A stretch of 53,388 bases of DNA, from the NCBI GenBank assembly GCA_024276675.1, contig JAJRWT010000041.1:1-53388 (forward strand), read 5' to 3'. This DNA is from Myxococcota bacterium (GTDB lineage Bacteria; Myxococcota_A; UBA796; JAFGLY01). A program made the translations under genes and the position numbers. Below, one piece after another: positions 17,253 through 26,997 of the stretch. Each line of letters starts with the position of its first letter. Position 1 is the first letter of the stretch. The notes beneath the pieces are model-generated. The model made no database searches and was not told where the DNA came from. It saw nothing but the letters and a program-made list of their open reading frames with translations.

Positions 17253-19397
17253 TCAGCTACACGACAACCTGCCGCCGCGAACCAGGCAGCGCAGCGAACC
17301 GCCGGTTTCGGGCACCTGGACCTGGGTGCTCATGGGAACCTGCCCCTGGAAGCTCATGGTGCAAGGCCCGGGAGGGAGCTGGAAGACAGCCACGTTCTCG
17401 CCCATGGACAGGTTTTCCTTGCGCAGGAGGGTGCCACAGGCCATGACCACCTCGGCGATGGGGATGTCGCTGTCCAGCTTGACCTTGTAGGAAACCCGGC
17501 GGCTGTGCGTCGCGGGAGCCACCGGGATATCCACGTTGCAGGTCCGCTTCACCAGGCCGTTTACGTAGGCGATCTCGGCATCGTCGCCCAGGGAGGAGGC
17601 CAGCTCGGCGTAGGTGCCCAGGGGCTGCCCGCAGGGGTCGGCCCCCATGGCGCCAGCCAACAGGAGGTCCGTCCATGCCATGAGCGCCCGAGCCTTGTCC
17701 ACGTTGTGCCCATCGGCCTCCAGGGCCTGCCCCAGCGTAAAGCTGAAGTCCTGGCTCGCAGGCTTTCCGGTCACGGCGTCCTGGTAGGCAATGGTCAGCT
17801 TGAAAGGCGCACCTGGCCGGACCTTGCCCTCGCGGATCTTCAGATCCTGGAGGAAGAGCTGGGAAGTGCCGGCGTAGTAGTTGATGGGCTGGATGTCTTC
17901 CGCCACCTTGCTGGCCTCTTCGCCGTAGAAACGCTCCATGGCCAGGCTGGGAGGCAGGTCCAGGGAGATGCGGACATCATGGGCGATGGTGCGGGTGAGG
18001 CTCTCGAAGCCCAGACCAAAGACCCTGTCGACCACGGCCTCGCTGCCCAGGTACACGTAGGCGCCCTTGCCCTTTTCCGTGAGCTTGTCCAGCATGGTGT
18101 CGTTGAACTGGCGCCCAACGCCGATACCCGTGAGCCGGATGCCCTGCTCCTCGTAGGCCATGCCCACCTGGGAGACGGTGTCCGTGTTCACGTCGCCGGT
18201 GTTGAGGAATGCGTCGGTGAGCACCATTACGCGCCGATTGCGCTGGAGCCCCTGCTCCAGGGGCACCCTGCTGGTGGCGATGCGATAGCCTTCCTTCAGG
18301 CCGGCATCCAGGTCGGTGCTTCCCCGCGGTTCCAGGTCGGCGATGGCGCGTTCCAGCAGGCTGGGGTCGTCCCGGCCCACCACGTAGTTTTCCAGGGGTA
18401 CGCAGACCTCCTGGTCGAACAGGACCATGTCCACGCGATCACCCCTGCGCAGACTGCCGGTCATCACCTGGAGTCCCCGCCTGGTGTACTCCATGCGCCC
18501 CTCGGCCGCCATGGAGCCGGAACGATCCAGCACCAGGGTGAGATCCAGGGGCAGACGAGGGGGATTGGCCCCCTGGATGGCCAGGGCAAGAGCAAGGCTG
18601 TCACCGGTGGTCTGCCTCGCCGAGGCCTTGACGCTGAAGAGCTGTCCCTGGGGCACCGGCTCGGTGTCGAAGCTGAAGTAGTTGAGGAGTTCGTGGGGGC
18701 GCACCTGGGAAACCTGGTAGGGAATACCCTGGTCCACGGCGAAGAGGAGCCTCTGGGCACTTGCCAGGCTCATGGAGTCGTCGTTGGACAGGTAGAACTT
18801 CGCGCCCCAGTCCGCCACGGGCCCGGTGGGGGTCGATTCCCTGCTGGCCCGGGACTCCCCGGCGCTGGCGGAGGCTCCAGTGGAGCTGCGGTCGAGGGCT
18901 TCCTGGTCAAGGGCCCTGGAGGCCGTGGCTGAAGCTTCTTCCTGGGCCGGGGGCGCGGAGGCCGAAGCGTAATCGGCCACCGCGGGAGGCCCGGAAGCAG
19001 CCTGGCTGCCAACTGTAGCCATGGATGGCGCCTCGGTTTTGTTTGCGGCAGAGCGCGTGGGGACGGGAGCGGCGGAGGGAGCAGCCTCGTATCTCGTTGC
19101 TCCCGCGCCCATCCCGCTTCTCCCGGGAGAACGGACCTTCCTGGAGGCATCTCCGTACCGCTTGCCGTAGCAGTCCCGGACCACCACTTCTCCCTGGGGG
19201 AAGACCACCGGGAAGACAGGCCCCATGACCGCGTGGGCGCCCCCTGGTGAAGCGGCATCGCCGGCGGGGGAGGAGCCTCCGGGGCTGGTTGCGCTGCTGG
19301 CTGACTGGTTGGAGGCAGGGAGCAGGGGAGGCTCGCCCGCTGCGGTGTCGTCCATGTCGTGGAGTTGGCAGGCAATGGCCAGGGCAAGAAGGAGCAT
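17253..19397 (-). CDS. VWA-domain lipoprotein (YfbK-like)
   Basis: 714 residues from ATG 19397; longer frames upstream lack a signal. MLLLALAIAC is a short lipoprotein signal with acylation at Cys10. Residues up to about 200 are low-complexity Ala/Ser/Pro. A segment of the YfbK N-terminal type (ELLNYFSFD.EP) precedes a von Willebrand A domain with MIDAS DRSGS at about 291 and a TDAFLNTGD loop. The C-terminal part resembles the DUF3520 tail of YfbK-like proteins. MIDAS binds a metal and mediates protein contacts. It is the first gene of a probable operon with the hexokinase and methyltransferase. Confidence 0.82.
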   Translation of the reverse strand: MLLLALAIACQLHDMDDTAAGEPPLLPASNQSASSATSPGGSSPAGDAASPGGAHAVMGPVFPVVFPQGEVVVRDCYGKRYGDASRKVRSPGRSGMGAGATRYEAAPSAAPVPTRSAANKTEAPSMATVGSQAASGPPAVADYASASAPPAQEEASATASRALDQEALDRSSTGASASAGESRASRESTPTGPVADWGAKFYLSNDDSMSLASAQRLLFAVDQGIPYQVSQVRPHELLNYFSFDTEPVPQGQLFSVKASARQTTGDSLALALAIQGANPPRLPLDLTLVLDRSGSMAAEGRMEYTRRGLQVMTGSLRRGDRVDMVLFDQEVCVPLENYVVGRDDPSLLERAIADLEPRGSTDLDAGLKEGYRIATSRVPLEQGLQRNRRVMVLTDAFLNTGDVNTDTVSQVGMAYEEQGIRLTGIGVGRQFNDTMLDKLTEKGKGAYVYLGSEAVVDRVFGLGFESLTRTIAHDVRISLDLPPSLAMERFYGEEASKVAEDIQPINYYAGTSQLFLQDLKIREGKVRPGAPFKLTIAYQDAVTGKPASQDFSFTLGQALEADGHNVDKARALMAWTDLLLAGAMGADPCGQPLGTYAELASSLGDDAEIAYVNGLVKRTCNVDIPVAPATHSRRVSYKVKLDSDIPIAEVVMACGTLLRKENLSMGENVAVFQLPPGPCTMSFQGQVPMSTQVQVPETGGSLRCLVRGGRLSCS

Positions 19398-19611
19398 CGT
19401 AGACCTCGCTGGTTGTGTTTTTCTGCGCCCTTGGAACGAAGCTACAGCATACAAGCTTACAGCCTCCGAGGAAAAATGTTCTACGACGGTGGCCGGAACC
19501 TGCCGACACACCGCTCGCGGGGCGCGTCTCGCCAGAAGCCGAGTCATGGCCCGGGAGTGGCGCACCAGGGTTTTGGCGGCGCCTTCTCGGTCCGCCATTT
19601 CCGGGTGAGAG

Positions 19612-20424
19612 CTATCCTACCGGGTCGAAATCCGAAGAGTCCATCCTGGTGGCGATTCCAAGATCGATGATCTGTTGCTCATAGGCCTGGATGACGAAAT
19701 CTGCCGCCAGCTTCACCCTGGAGGAGGGACCGCGACTGCGGGAGTCGGGTGGAAACCCCGGCAGAAACTCCACGACCCCAACGTGCTTGCCGGATTCCTT
19801 CAGGTAGCGGAGGCTGGGGATGCTGTCGGCGTCGTCGGAGATGAGGATGGCTACATCGTAGTTGCCGGCCATGCCAACCATGTCCACGGCGAGGCTGGTA
19901 TCCACGCCCTTTTCCGCCAGCGAGAAGTTGGTGTCCACCTTCCAGCGGCCGCAACGACGGAACTCTATGAACTCGGTGGATGATTCCACGCCGTGATAGA
20001 AACGCAGCATCCCGTCCAGGGTGCTGCACTTGCCGTCATACCAGCGTGTAAACTCGCTCAACCAATGGTTGAAGGCCTCGACTTCCAGCGACCCATGGTC
20101 CATGCGACCATGGCCATGCCGCTGGATCTTGTCCGTCCACAGCCTGGTGAGTTCGGTATCGCTGAAGAAACGCTCCCGCAGATGGTCCAGTGTCCTGGGG
20201 TTGGCCAGGTCCCAATCATCGATGCTGGCCACCACGTACCAGTACACGCGAACGTGGTGGGCGGGCACGTCCATGCTGGGGTACCAGGCGGATTGCCACC
20301 TGTCCACTGCCCTTTCGAAGACATACCGGTACAGGCCCTCGAAGTCTGATACCCTGAGCCCAACCTTGCGCAGGGTTCCATAGAGATTGCTGCCATCCAC
20401 AAAGGTTATAAAACGGTTTTTCAT
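19612..20424 (-). CDS. NYN-domain (PIN-like) putative RNase
   Basis: 270 residues from ATG 20424 (an ATG at 20439 is also possible). FITFVDGSNLYG at the start supplies the first acidic residue of the NYN fold. EKGVDTSLAVDMVGMA and ILISDDADSIPSL supply the later Asp cluster, in the usual order for LabA/NYN nucleases. A central region rich in Trp/His/Arg (about 60-150) is longer than in typical members. The family cleaves RNA with a metal. No toxin-antitoxin partner or helicase sits beside it. Confidence 0.8.
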   Translation of the reverse strand: MKNRFITFVDGSNLYGTLRKVGLRVSDFEGLYRYVFERAVDRWQSAWYPSMDVPAHHVRVYWYVVASIDDWDLANPRTLDHLRERFFSDTELTRLWTDKIQRHGHGRMDHGSLEVEAFNHWLSEFTRWYDGKCSTLDGMLRFYHGVESSTEFIEFRRCGRWKVDTNFSLAEKGVDTSLAVDMVGMAGNYDVAILISDDADSIPSLRYLKESGKHVGVVEFLPGFPPDSRSRGPSSRVKLAADFVIQAYEQQIIDLGIATRMDSSDFDPVG

Positions 20425-20696
20425 CTTGGCTCGTTTCATTGAAAGCAGTTTGTTCACACAAGGATATAGGGTTTCCATGCTTGCGCCAGCACTGCCCCTC
20501 CACCGACATCCCATGGGAGCACCATCAAGATCCGCCCACAAGCTGCTTTCCAGCCGCTTTTTCGCCTTGCCCTCGTTCTTGGGGCAGCGCCGGGCATGTG
20601 TGTCACCCTGGCCTGGATCACCAGTGAAGTCCCATTATCCATGTCTTTGATGCCGCCGGTCATCCCCAAGAGCCACTCTCCCCAAGGAGACACCTG

Positions 20697-23564
20697 ATGA
20701 ACACAGTCGGAAGAGCCACCGCTTTGTTGGTCCTTTTCAGCTTCTCCCCCGCCAATTCCGGCGCATCGGAGAACCCGGGCGATCTCGTCAGGGGCGCGAC
20801 GAACCTGGACCATGGCCCCAGACCCATCCTCCGCGAGTCCTCCACGGCCAGCCCATCGCTCCAAGGACTAGACCACAAGACGATCCAGGATCCCGGCAGC
20901 GCCGACATCTACCTGCCACCTGGCGACTTCGCGGCCTTCTTCGTCGACATCGACACGGGCGAGATCCTGGCCGAAGTACCTGATACACCCGCCCTCACCG
21001 ACTCGGCCCTGGAGGCCTGCGCGCTGGCCCCGGCCTGGCTGCGTAATCACCTGGCGCTCACCCTTTCCTACCTGGACACCGGCGACCAGGACACCTACGC
21101 CCAGACCATCCTGGACCTGGCCGACACCCGCGCCATCGACGAGCTGGCGTTCACCATCGCCGCCACGGCCCCCGAAGAACTCTCCATGACCGTGGGTTAC
21201 TACGGCCCCGATGTCCTGGTGGAAAACGCCCTGGCCATCTACGAAAACGACGATGGCGTCCCCTTCGCGGACCTGGTGGACGAGGGCGTTCCCGGCGTCG
21301 ACGACGACTACTACACCACGGTCACCTACACATACCTGGACGAATCGGGCAATGAAGCCACCTGGACCCTGCCCCGGTACTACTACTACTGGTTCGTGGT
21401 CCACCCCAAGCTGGACATGGAAACGGCTCTCTTCTGGAACCCCGAAGACGAGTACGTCACGCTGCCCCCTGAAGGCCTCTTCTGGCGATCCTGGTTCCCC
21501 TACTCCGCCCAGGATCCCGAGGCCCGCGACTACCGCATCCATTACCTGCAGGAAGTCCCCAACGCCGTCTCCGACGACGAACCCGACGCCATCGGCGCGT
21601 CGGGCTACCTGGGCGACTTCGAAATCGATCCCCTGGTGGTGGTGGCGGACTCCGACGACAGACCGGTCATGGCGGAGATGGACTACGGCAGCGGCACCGT
21701 GGTGGCCACCACCATGCCCCTGGAACAGGGCATGGCCCTCGGCATGGATGATCTCCTGGAAAACCTGGTCCTCTACGTGCAGCGCCGCGACACCCTCACA
21801 AGCTCCGAGAGCACACTGATCCTGGTGGAGTCACCGGGCCCCGACGGGACCATGGGCAGGGAATGGGCGCAGTTACTGGAAGCCCAGGAGCGTTCCTTCC
21901 AGATGGCGGCCCCCGATGAAGACACGATGGCCACGCTTGCCGACCACGAAAAACTGGTCCTGCCCAGCGGGGGCAGCCTGGAGTTCTACCAGGCGCTGAG
22001 CAGCTACGAAAAAGAGATCGAAGACTTCGTCAACGGCGGCGGCACGCTGGACATCATGGTGGACCCCACGATCTTCCAGGAAGCCGGACTGGATTCATAC
22101 ACGTTCCCCGGCGGCTTCACTGCCTATTTCGAATCCGTGCAGGATCTGTCCTTCGTGGGCTACCCGGTGCTGGGAGAAGTCCTGGCCAACACCACCGCCC
22201 TCTGGGATCTTCAACAATACGACGGCCTGAGCGGCGAACGAGCCCTGGAGGGCGGCGAAATCGCGCTTGACGTCATCGGCTGGTGGACCGCCCAGAACCT
22301 CTGGGACAACGTCTCCGAGTACGCCGCCACCCACGACGACTACGACGGCAGCCGCTACGTCTGGCCCGAGCTGATTCTCCAGAACCACTTCGGCAACTGT
22401 GGCGAGCTGGAAGACATGAACACCGCCGCCATGCGCACCAACCTCATCGCCACGGTGAATTCCCAGAGCATCGAAGACCACGTCTGGAGCGAGTTCTTTT
22501 TCCTGGACCAGTGGCACGCCTTCCAGGTGAGCTGGTCCGACGGCCCCACCTACATCGACTACGGCGGCGTGGCCTACGACCAGGAGTACGGCGGCGGCAA
22601 GAACGTATCCTCCATCAAGGCCTTCTTCGGCAACGGCAAGGTGGAAAGCGACCACCTCTCCCTCTACAGCAACACCGTCACCATCGACGTGTCCGTCACC
22701 GACGGCACGGGCCTGCCCGTGGACGGCGCCACCGTGGTGGTCTTCTCCCAGAACTACTACTACGACTACCTGGTTGAGCCCGCCGCCTGGGGCCACACCG
22801 ACCAGCAGGGCCAGGTCAGCCTCACCCTTGGCGATCTACGCGACTACTGGGTGATGATCCGGGCGGACATCGGCGGCGAAACGGTGGCATGGCCCTTCGA
22901 TATCGACGATTCCACCACATCGTCCAGCTCGCCGCTCTACCTGCTCGTCACCGAGCTACCCGATCCCGACATCCTGGAAAGTGAATCCACCTCCGGGCAG
23001 GTCTTCCAGGTGGCCCACCAGTTCGACCAGCTCCTCGGGGCACCCCAGGCCCAGGACGCCGCCTCCTCGGGGCAGGCCCAGGTCTCGCTGGAGCTGGAGC
23101 TGGAGCTGGAGCAGAGCTTCCTGGATGTCCCCGACGTGGACTCCTACGTGGGCTGGATGGCCAGCTTGTACTACGCCTACGGCGGCAGGCTCATCGACCC
23201 CCTGGAAGAGCCGGGGACGGTCGACATCTACGTGGTGGACCAGGGCAACTACGACCTGTTCGCGGCAGGCCAGCCCTTCCAGGCCCTGTACACCGCCGGG
23301 GACCAGAGTTCCCTGCAGGAATCCCTGAGCCTCTCCACGGATGAAGACCTGGTGGTGCTGGTCTCCAACCAGCGCAGCACCCACCACACGCACTTCGGCA
23401 GCTTCTCCGTCACCCGTACGGGCACCACCTGGGCCGAAGAAGATCTTGAATCGGGCGGTTGTAGCTGCGCTTCCAGCCGCCCAGCCTTGCCGGGCTCGAT
23501 GCTGCTGCTGGCCATGGGCTCGCTGGTGGCGCTGGCCCGCCGTCAGGGAACCCCGCGGGGCTGA
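20697..23564 (+). CDS. Secreted transglutaminase-like protein with MYXO-CTERM anchor
   Basis: 955 residues; AAGGAG at 20684-20689 fits the ATG at 20697. A signal peptide spans about 1-24. The C-terminal third holds a transglutaminase-like core: NHFGNCGEL (Cys568), EDHVWSEFF (His595) and WSDG (Asp615), the Cys-His-Asp triad of papain-fold transglutaminases and proteases. An Ig-like or carboxypeptidase-regulatory-like segment follows (VTDGTGLPVDGATVVVFSQ). The tail has GGCSCASS, a hydrophobic helix and ALARRQ, a textbook MYXO-CTERM signal for surface display. Substrates are unknown; these enzymes either crosslink or cut proteins outside the cell. Confidence 0.85.
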   Translation: MNTVGRATALLVLFSFSPANSGASENPGDLVRGATNLDHGPRPILRESSTASPSLQGLDHKTIQDPGSADIYLPPGDFAAFFVDIDTGEILAEVPDTPALTDSALEACALAPAWLRNHLALTLSYLDTGDQDTYAQTILDLADTRAIDELAFTIAATAPEELSMTVGYYGPDVLVENALAIYENDDGVPFADLVDEGVPGVDDDYYTTVTYTYLDESGNEATWTLPRYYYYWFVVHPKLDMETALFWNPEDEYVTLPPEGLFWRSWFPYSAQDPEARDYRIHYLQEVPNAVSDDEPDAIGASGYLGDFEIDPLVVVADSDDRPVMAEMDYGSGTVVATTMPLEQGMALGMDDLLENLVLYVQRRDTLTSSESTLILVESPGPDGTMGREWAQLLEAQERSFQMAAPDEDTMATLADHEKLVLPSGGSLEFYQALSSYEKEIEDFVNGGGTLDIMVDPTIFQEAGLDSYTFPGGFTAYFESVQDLSFVGYPVLGEVLANTTALWDLQQYDGLSGERALEGGEIALDVIGWWTAQNLWDNVSEYAATHDDYDGSRYVWPELILQNHFGNCGELEDMNTAAMRTNLIATVNSQSIEDHVWSEFFFLDQWHAFQVSWSDGPTYIDYGGVAYDQEYGGGKNVSSIKAFFGNGKVESDHLSLYSNTVTIDVSVTDGTGLPVDGATVVVFSQNYYYDYLVEPAAWGHTDQQGQVSLTLGDLRDYWVMIRADIGGETVAWPFDIDDSTTSSSSPLYLLVTELPDPDILESESTSGQVFQVAHQFDQLLGAPQAQDAASSGQAQVSLELELELEQSFLDVPDVDSYVGWMASLYYAYGGRLIDPLEEPGTVDIYVVDQGNYDLFAAGQPFQALYTAGDQSSLQESLSLSTDEDLVVLVSNQRSTHHTHFGSFSVTRTGTTWAEEDLESGGCSCASSRPALPGSMLLLAMGSLVALARRQGTPRG

Positions 23565-23585
23565 ACCCACGGGGCGGTTTGGGAA

Positions 23586-24416
23586 CTACAACGTGCAGTC
23601 GCCGTCGTCGACCTTCGTGAGGCTGGCTTCCACGTCCATGCCGCAGGTCTGGCCGGGATCGTTCAGCAGGATCTCGATGACATCGTTGCAGTTGTCCTGG
23701 TCCACGGTGATGTCGTAGCCGCCGGCCCACAGGATTGGTTCGGGCTGTTGGCTGTAGTCGAAGTCCACCGAGAAACCCATGTTCACCCAGCATTCCCAGG
23801 TGCTGGCAGAGATGGGATAGCCGGCCAGGAAGTACAGCAGGATGTCGGTTACGTTCAGGTAGACGTCCTGGGCTCGACAACTTAGAGTGTCGCCCGAAAC
23901 CGTGCAGGTGACGGTGAAAGTCCCGCTGCTCACCACGTTGCCGTTTTCGTCGAGTTCGTAGGCCAGCGGGTTGGGGATCTCCATGGTGACGCTGCCTTCC
24001 AGATAGTCGTTCATGTCGATGGGCGAGAGAGTGTACGGCGGGAACAGGTCCACGAGGAAGGTCTCCATGCCCTGCTCCACCGATGCGCTCACGTTCACCG
24101 GGTTTTCCAGCTCTTCACGCCCCAGGGAGTCCAGCACGTTGTTTATGACCAGCAGCAACGTGCTGGGGATCTCGGCGGCTTCGTCGAAACAGGAGTCATC
24201 CACGTTGGCATCGGTGATGTCGTAACAACCGCCTTCGAAGTAGTTGTCTGAATCACCTCCGTCCGGACCGGCGCCGCCGGTGTCGGAGCTGTCCCTGGAG
24301 GAGGAGTCGTCGTCGCTTCCTCCTCCACCGGAGCAGGAGGCCGCGGCCAGGGCCAGAGAAAGACACAGGCTGTGCATGAAAACGAGCTTTCCCGTACCGA
24401 TGAATCGCATGGACAC
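23586..24416 (-). CDS. Hypothetical lipoprotein
   Basis: 276 residues. GGGAGG at 24423-24428 is spaced 6 bases from a GTG at 24416 and 12 from the ATG at 24410, so the GTG is preferred. The signal ends ALAAASC with a Gly/Ser/Asp linker (GGGGSDDDSSSRDSSD), typical of myxobacterial lipoproteins. The mature domain has several Cys, likely in disulfides, and no recognised fold. It converges with the transglutaminase gene across 21 bases. Confidence 0.7.
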   Translation of the reverse strand: MSMRFIGTGKLVFMHSLCLSLALAAASCSGGGGSDDDSSSRDSSDTGGAGPDGGDSDNYFEGGCYDITDANVDDSCFDEAAEIPSTLLLVINNVLDSLGREELENPVNVSASVEQGMETFLVDLFPPYTLSPIDMNDYLEGSVTMEIPNPLAYELDENGNVVSSGTFTVTCTVSGDTLSCRAQDVYLNVTDILLYFLAGYPISASTWECWVNMGFSVDFDYSQQPEPILWAGGYDITVDQDNCNDVIEILLNDPGQTCGMDVEASLTKVDDGDCTL

Positions 24417-24519
24417 GACGTTCCTCCCAAAAAAGACGAGCGATTGATGGAAAAACCATGGAAACCGATTTTTTTTCCCGTAACAGGGACATACCAGGTA
24501 TCAAGAACAGCAGCCATGG

Positions 24520-24548
24520 TTTTCCAACCGGACTTCATGGTTTATCAT
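24520..24548 (+). promoter_or_regulatory. Possible promoter of the lipoprotein gene at 24580
   Basis: TTTTCC at 24520-24525 and TATCAT at 24543-24548 are spaced by 17 bases. The -10 matches consensus in five of six positions; the -35 is poor. A start about 25 bases before the ATG is plausible. Confidence 0.3.
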
Positions 24549-24579
24549 GCCATATCGGCACATGGAAGCAGGAGGCAAG

Positions 24580-25473
24580 ATGAACACCGAAAAGCGAGCA
24601 GCCCGTGGTTGCAAGGCCGCGATACTCCTACTCTCCCCTGCCCTGCTGCACTGCGACTCCAGGGTTGGCATCCTTCCCAAGGACACCGCCACCCTCGTGG
24701 ATACAGTCCAGGATCATGACACCGGCTCCCGCGACACCGGTTCCCCCACGGAGGCCCTGGATACCGCCGAGCCCACGGACACCGCCGACTACTCCGCCTG
24801 GGAATCCGCCTCGCTGAAGATCCTGAACCCGGAGAGCGGCGATTTCCTGCTTCTCGCCGAAGCCGCCGAGTTCCAGGCCATGGTCTACGACTCATGGGGC
24901 GAGCCCACGGACTTCGACGACATCCAATGGACCAGCGACATCGATGCCACATGGACTCCCACGGGTGACTACTTCGTCACCGACAGCCTGACAGCGGGCG
25001 AACACGCCCTCACCGCCAGCGCCGAGCTTCCCAACGGGGATCGCCTGGCCTACTCCATAGGTGGAGTCCTGGTGCAGAGCGCCTACTCGGGCACCTACAC
25101 CGGCACCATCATCGTGGATGGCACCGCCAACCTCTTCGGAACGGATCTCTGGCTCACCTGTGCCGGATCCTCCACCCTCGTGGTGGACATCTACGGCGAG
25201 GCCGTCACCGGCGATGCCTCCTGTCTGGCCTCCCTGGGCGGATACTACGACCTGACAATCAGCTACTTGATAGACGCCGTCAACTCCGATGGATCCATCG
25301 AAGGCCAGGCATCCGTGGACTTCTCCTGGTTCACCTACGACATGGCCATGGAGGGCAGCCTCAGCGAAGACGGCGACATGGAGATCTCGTTCGCCGACGA
25401 TGTCTACGGCTACTTCGACCTGGCCGGCGACATCTCCGCCATCCGCATCAGCCGCGACACCCAGTTGGAGTAG
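24580..25473 (+). CDS. Hypothetical lipoprotein with Asp/Thr-rich linker
   Basis: 297 residues. AGGAGG ends 4 bases before the ATG at 24580, which fixes the start. The signal sequence ends LLSPALLHC, a lipobox-like site. A Thr/Asp-rich linker (TATLVDTVQDHDTGSRDTG) leads to an Ig-like region (SASLKILNPESGDFLLL) and a beta-rich C-terminal domain with one Cys pair. No family is recognised. It is divergent from the lipoprotein at 24416 and shares its intergenic region. Confidence 0.7.
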   Translation: MNTEKRAARGCKAAILLLSPALLHCDSRVGILPKDTATLVDTVQDHDTGSRDTGSPTEALDTAEPTDTADYSAWESASLKILNPESGDFLLLAEAAEFQAMVYDSWGEPTDFDDIQWTSDIDATWTPTGDYFVTDSLTAGEHALTASAELPNGDRLAYSIGGVLVQSAYSGTYTGTIIVDGTANLFGTDLWLTCAGSSTLVVDIYGEAVTGDASCLASLGGYYDLTISYLIDAVNSDGSIEGQASVDFSWFTYDMAMEGSLSEDGDMEISFADDVYGYFDLAGDISAIRISRDTQLE

Positions 25474-25503
25474 GCCCCGGCCAACTCCTGCAACGAGGCC
25501 AAG

Positions 25504-26334
25504 GTGACCCAAGAGCAGTTGGCCGACACTCGCCGTCGAGCCATTCAGTGGCTCCACAGGAGCAGAAACGACGACGGCAGCCTGGGCTACCTGCCGCGCA
25601 GAGCGGGCAGGGCAGAACCCACCCTGCTGGCGGTGGCCGCGGGCCTCCCGCCACCCCTGGACTGGCTGGATACCCTGTCCACGGCATGGGAGTGGCGTCT
25701 TCTGCCCACGGTACTGGCGCACGTGGCCGAGGCCGGTGGACTCCGAGATCGCGCACTTGCACGGCTACAGGTCGATCAGGGGCTCGTCTCTGGCCTGGAC
25801 CCCGGCTTCGATGCCGGTATACCCGCCTGGGGCTGGGTGCCCGGCACCGCCCCCTGGGTTGAGCCCACCTGCCACGCCCTGTTGTAGCTGCGAAAGGCCG
25901 GCATGGAGGACCACGAGAGGGTGAAACAGGGGGTCGCCTTCCTGCTGGATCGGCAGTGTACCGACGGCGGCTGGAACTTCGGCAACCCCGTAATGCTGGG
26001 CAAGGAGCTGGCCGGCTACCCCGCCACCACCGCCTGGGCCCTGCTGGCCCTCCAGGGACTCCGGGCAGAACCGGTGCGCCGGGGCATGGACTTCCTGGCC
26101 GGGTTGCCGGAGTTGCCTTCAGCCATGGCCCTGGCCATGCTCACGTTGGCCAGGTTGGCCAACGGAGTGGATCCGGGGGAGGCCATGCACCTGTTGGTGC
26201 AACGACAACAAGACGACGGTGGGTTTTTCGGGCGCTGTGACGTTACGGCCCTGGCGGCCGGCGCACTGGGAGCTGCCCTGGGGGCGGGGCACCCTTTTTT
26301 GCTGGCACGACAGGAAACGGGCCAGCAGAGATAG
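25504..26334 (+). pseudogene. Prenyltransferase/squalene-cyclase-like repeat protein with in-frame TAG
   Basis: A GTG at 25504 opens a frame that stops at TAG 25885-25887 and continues in the same frame to 26334, together about 275 residues. Both halves show alpha-alpha toroid repeats of the squalene-hopene cyclase / prenyltransferase kind: WLHRSRNDDGSLGY, then FLLDRQCTDGGWNFGNP and QRQQDDGGFFG (QW-like motifs). The stop sits inside a conserved helix, PTCHALL-stop-LRKAG, where any residue would restore the protein. Options are a point mutation, a sequencing error or two split genes; the second half could restart at ATG 25903. It is much shorter than a full cyclase, so even intact it would be a non-canonical member. 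Confidence 0.65.
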
Positions 26335-26847
26335 TCAGCCCTGGGCCTGGAAGTAGGACTTGAGGCCCCGGGCCAGCGACGTGAGGTTGGGTTGGAGGGC
26401 CTTCTTCACGGCTCCTTCGATGAGAGGAAAGACCTTCTTGAAGAGGATCCTGGGTACCTTGAACTTTTCCGGGTGGATGGTGACATTGGCGGTCACCTTG
26501 ATGAGGGTGCCGTCGCCGTCGGCCTGGAAGTAGTTGGTTCCGGTGACTTCGTATCCAAAACCCACGAGCCGGAAGTTCACTATCTGTTCATCGTCGTGCC
26601 AGTCGGCGTAATCAGTCCAGACGAAGGTGTCGGGGGGCAGGAACTTGGACACAACGGAGGGAACCTGGGCGCGAGCGTGCCAGCGATTGACGATGCGCAC
26701 CCGGGTGTCGGACTGGCGTTCGTATTCCAGTTGGGTGACCTCTTCCACGTCTGGCAGGTACGGCAGGAGCCTGGGCAGCTCGTCGCGCACCAGCTCGTAT
26801 ACCTCGCGGGCGTCATGGTCCAGGTAGTCAATGCTTTCTATGTACAT
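26335..26847 (-). CDS. START/SRPBCC-like lipid-binding domain protein
   Basis: 170 residues from ATG 26847, preferred because GGAG lies 9 bases before it; two upstream ATGs lack such a site. The sequence fits a helix-grip fold: an N-terminal strand (MYIESIDYL), a long helix with repeated Glu/Leu, strands with VTQLEYERQ and RVRIVNRWHA, and a C-terminal amphipathic helix (AVKKALQPNLTSLARGLKSYF). No catalytic residues are evident; binding of a hydrophobic ligand is the usual role. It abuts the broken cyclase-like gene end to end and lies downstream of the TRAP genes. Confidence 0.6.
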   Translation of the reverse strand: MYIESIDYLDHDAREVYELVRDELPRLLPYLPDVEEVTQLEYERQSDTRVRIVNRWHARAQVPSVVSKFLPPDTFVWTDYADWHDDEQIVNFRLVGFGYEVTGTNYFQADGDGTLIKVTANVTIHPEKFKVPRILFKKVFPLIEGAVKKALQPNLTSLARGLKSYFQAQG

Positions 26848-26997
26848 TTTGTGCAACTCCATGGGCATGGGGGCCGTCGGAAGGACGATGAATGGCTGGC
26901 AAGATGAGGGACAGGCTTGGCGAAAGAATAACGCCGTGGCGCCAAAAGCGCCGGGTCAAGGAGCAAGACCTGGACCCACGGCAGCCTCGGGGCCGCC

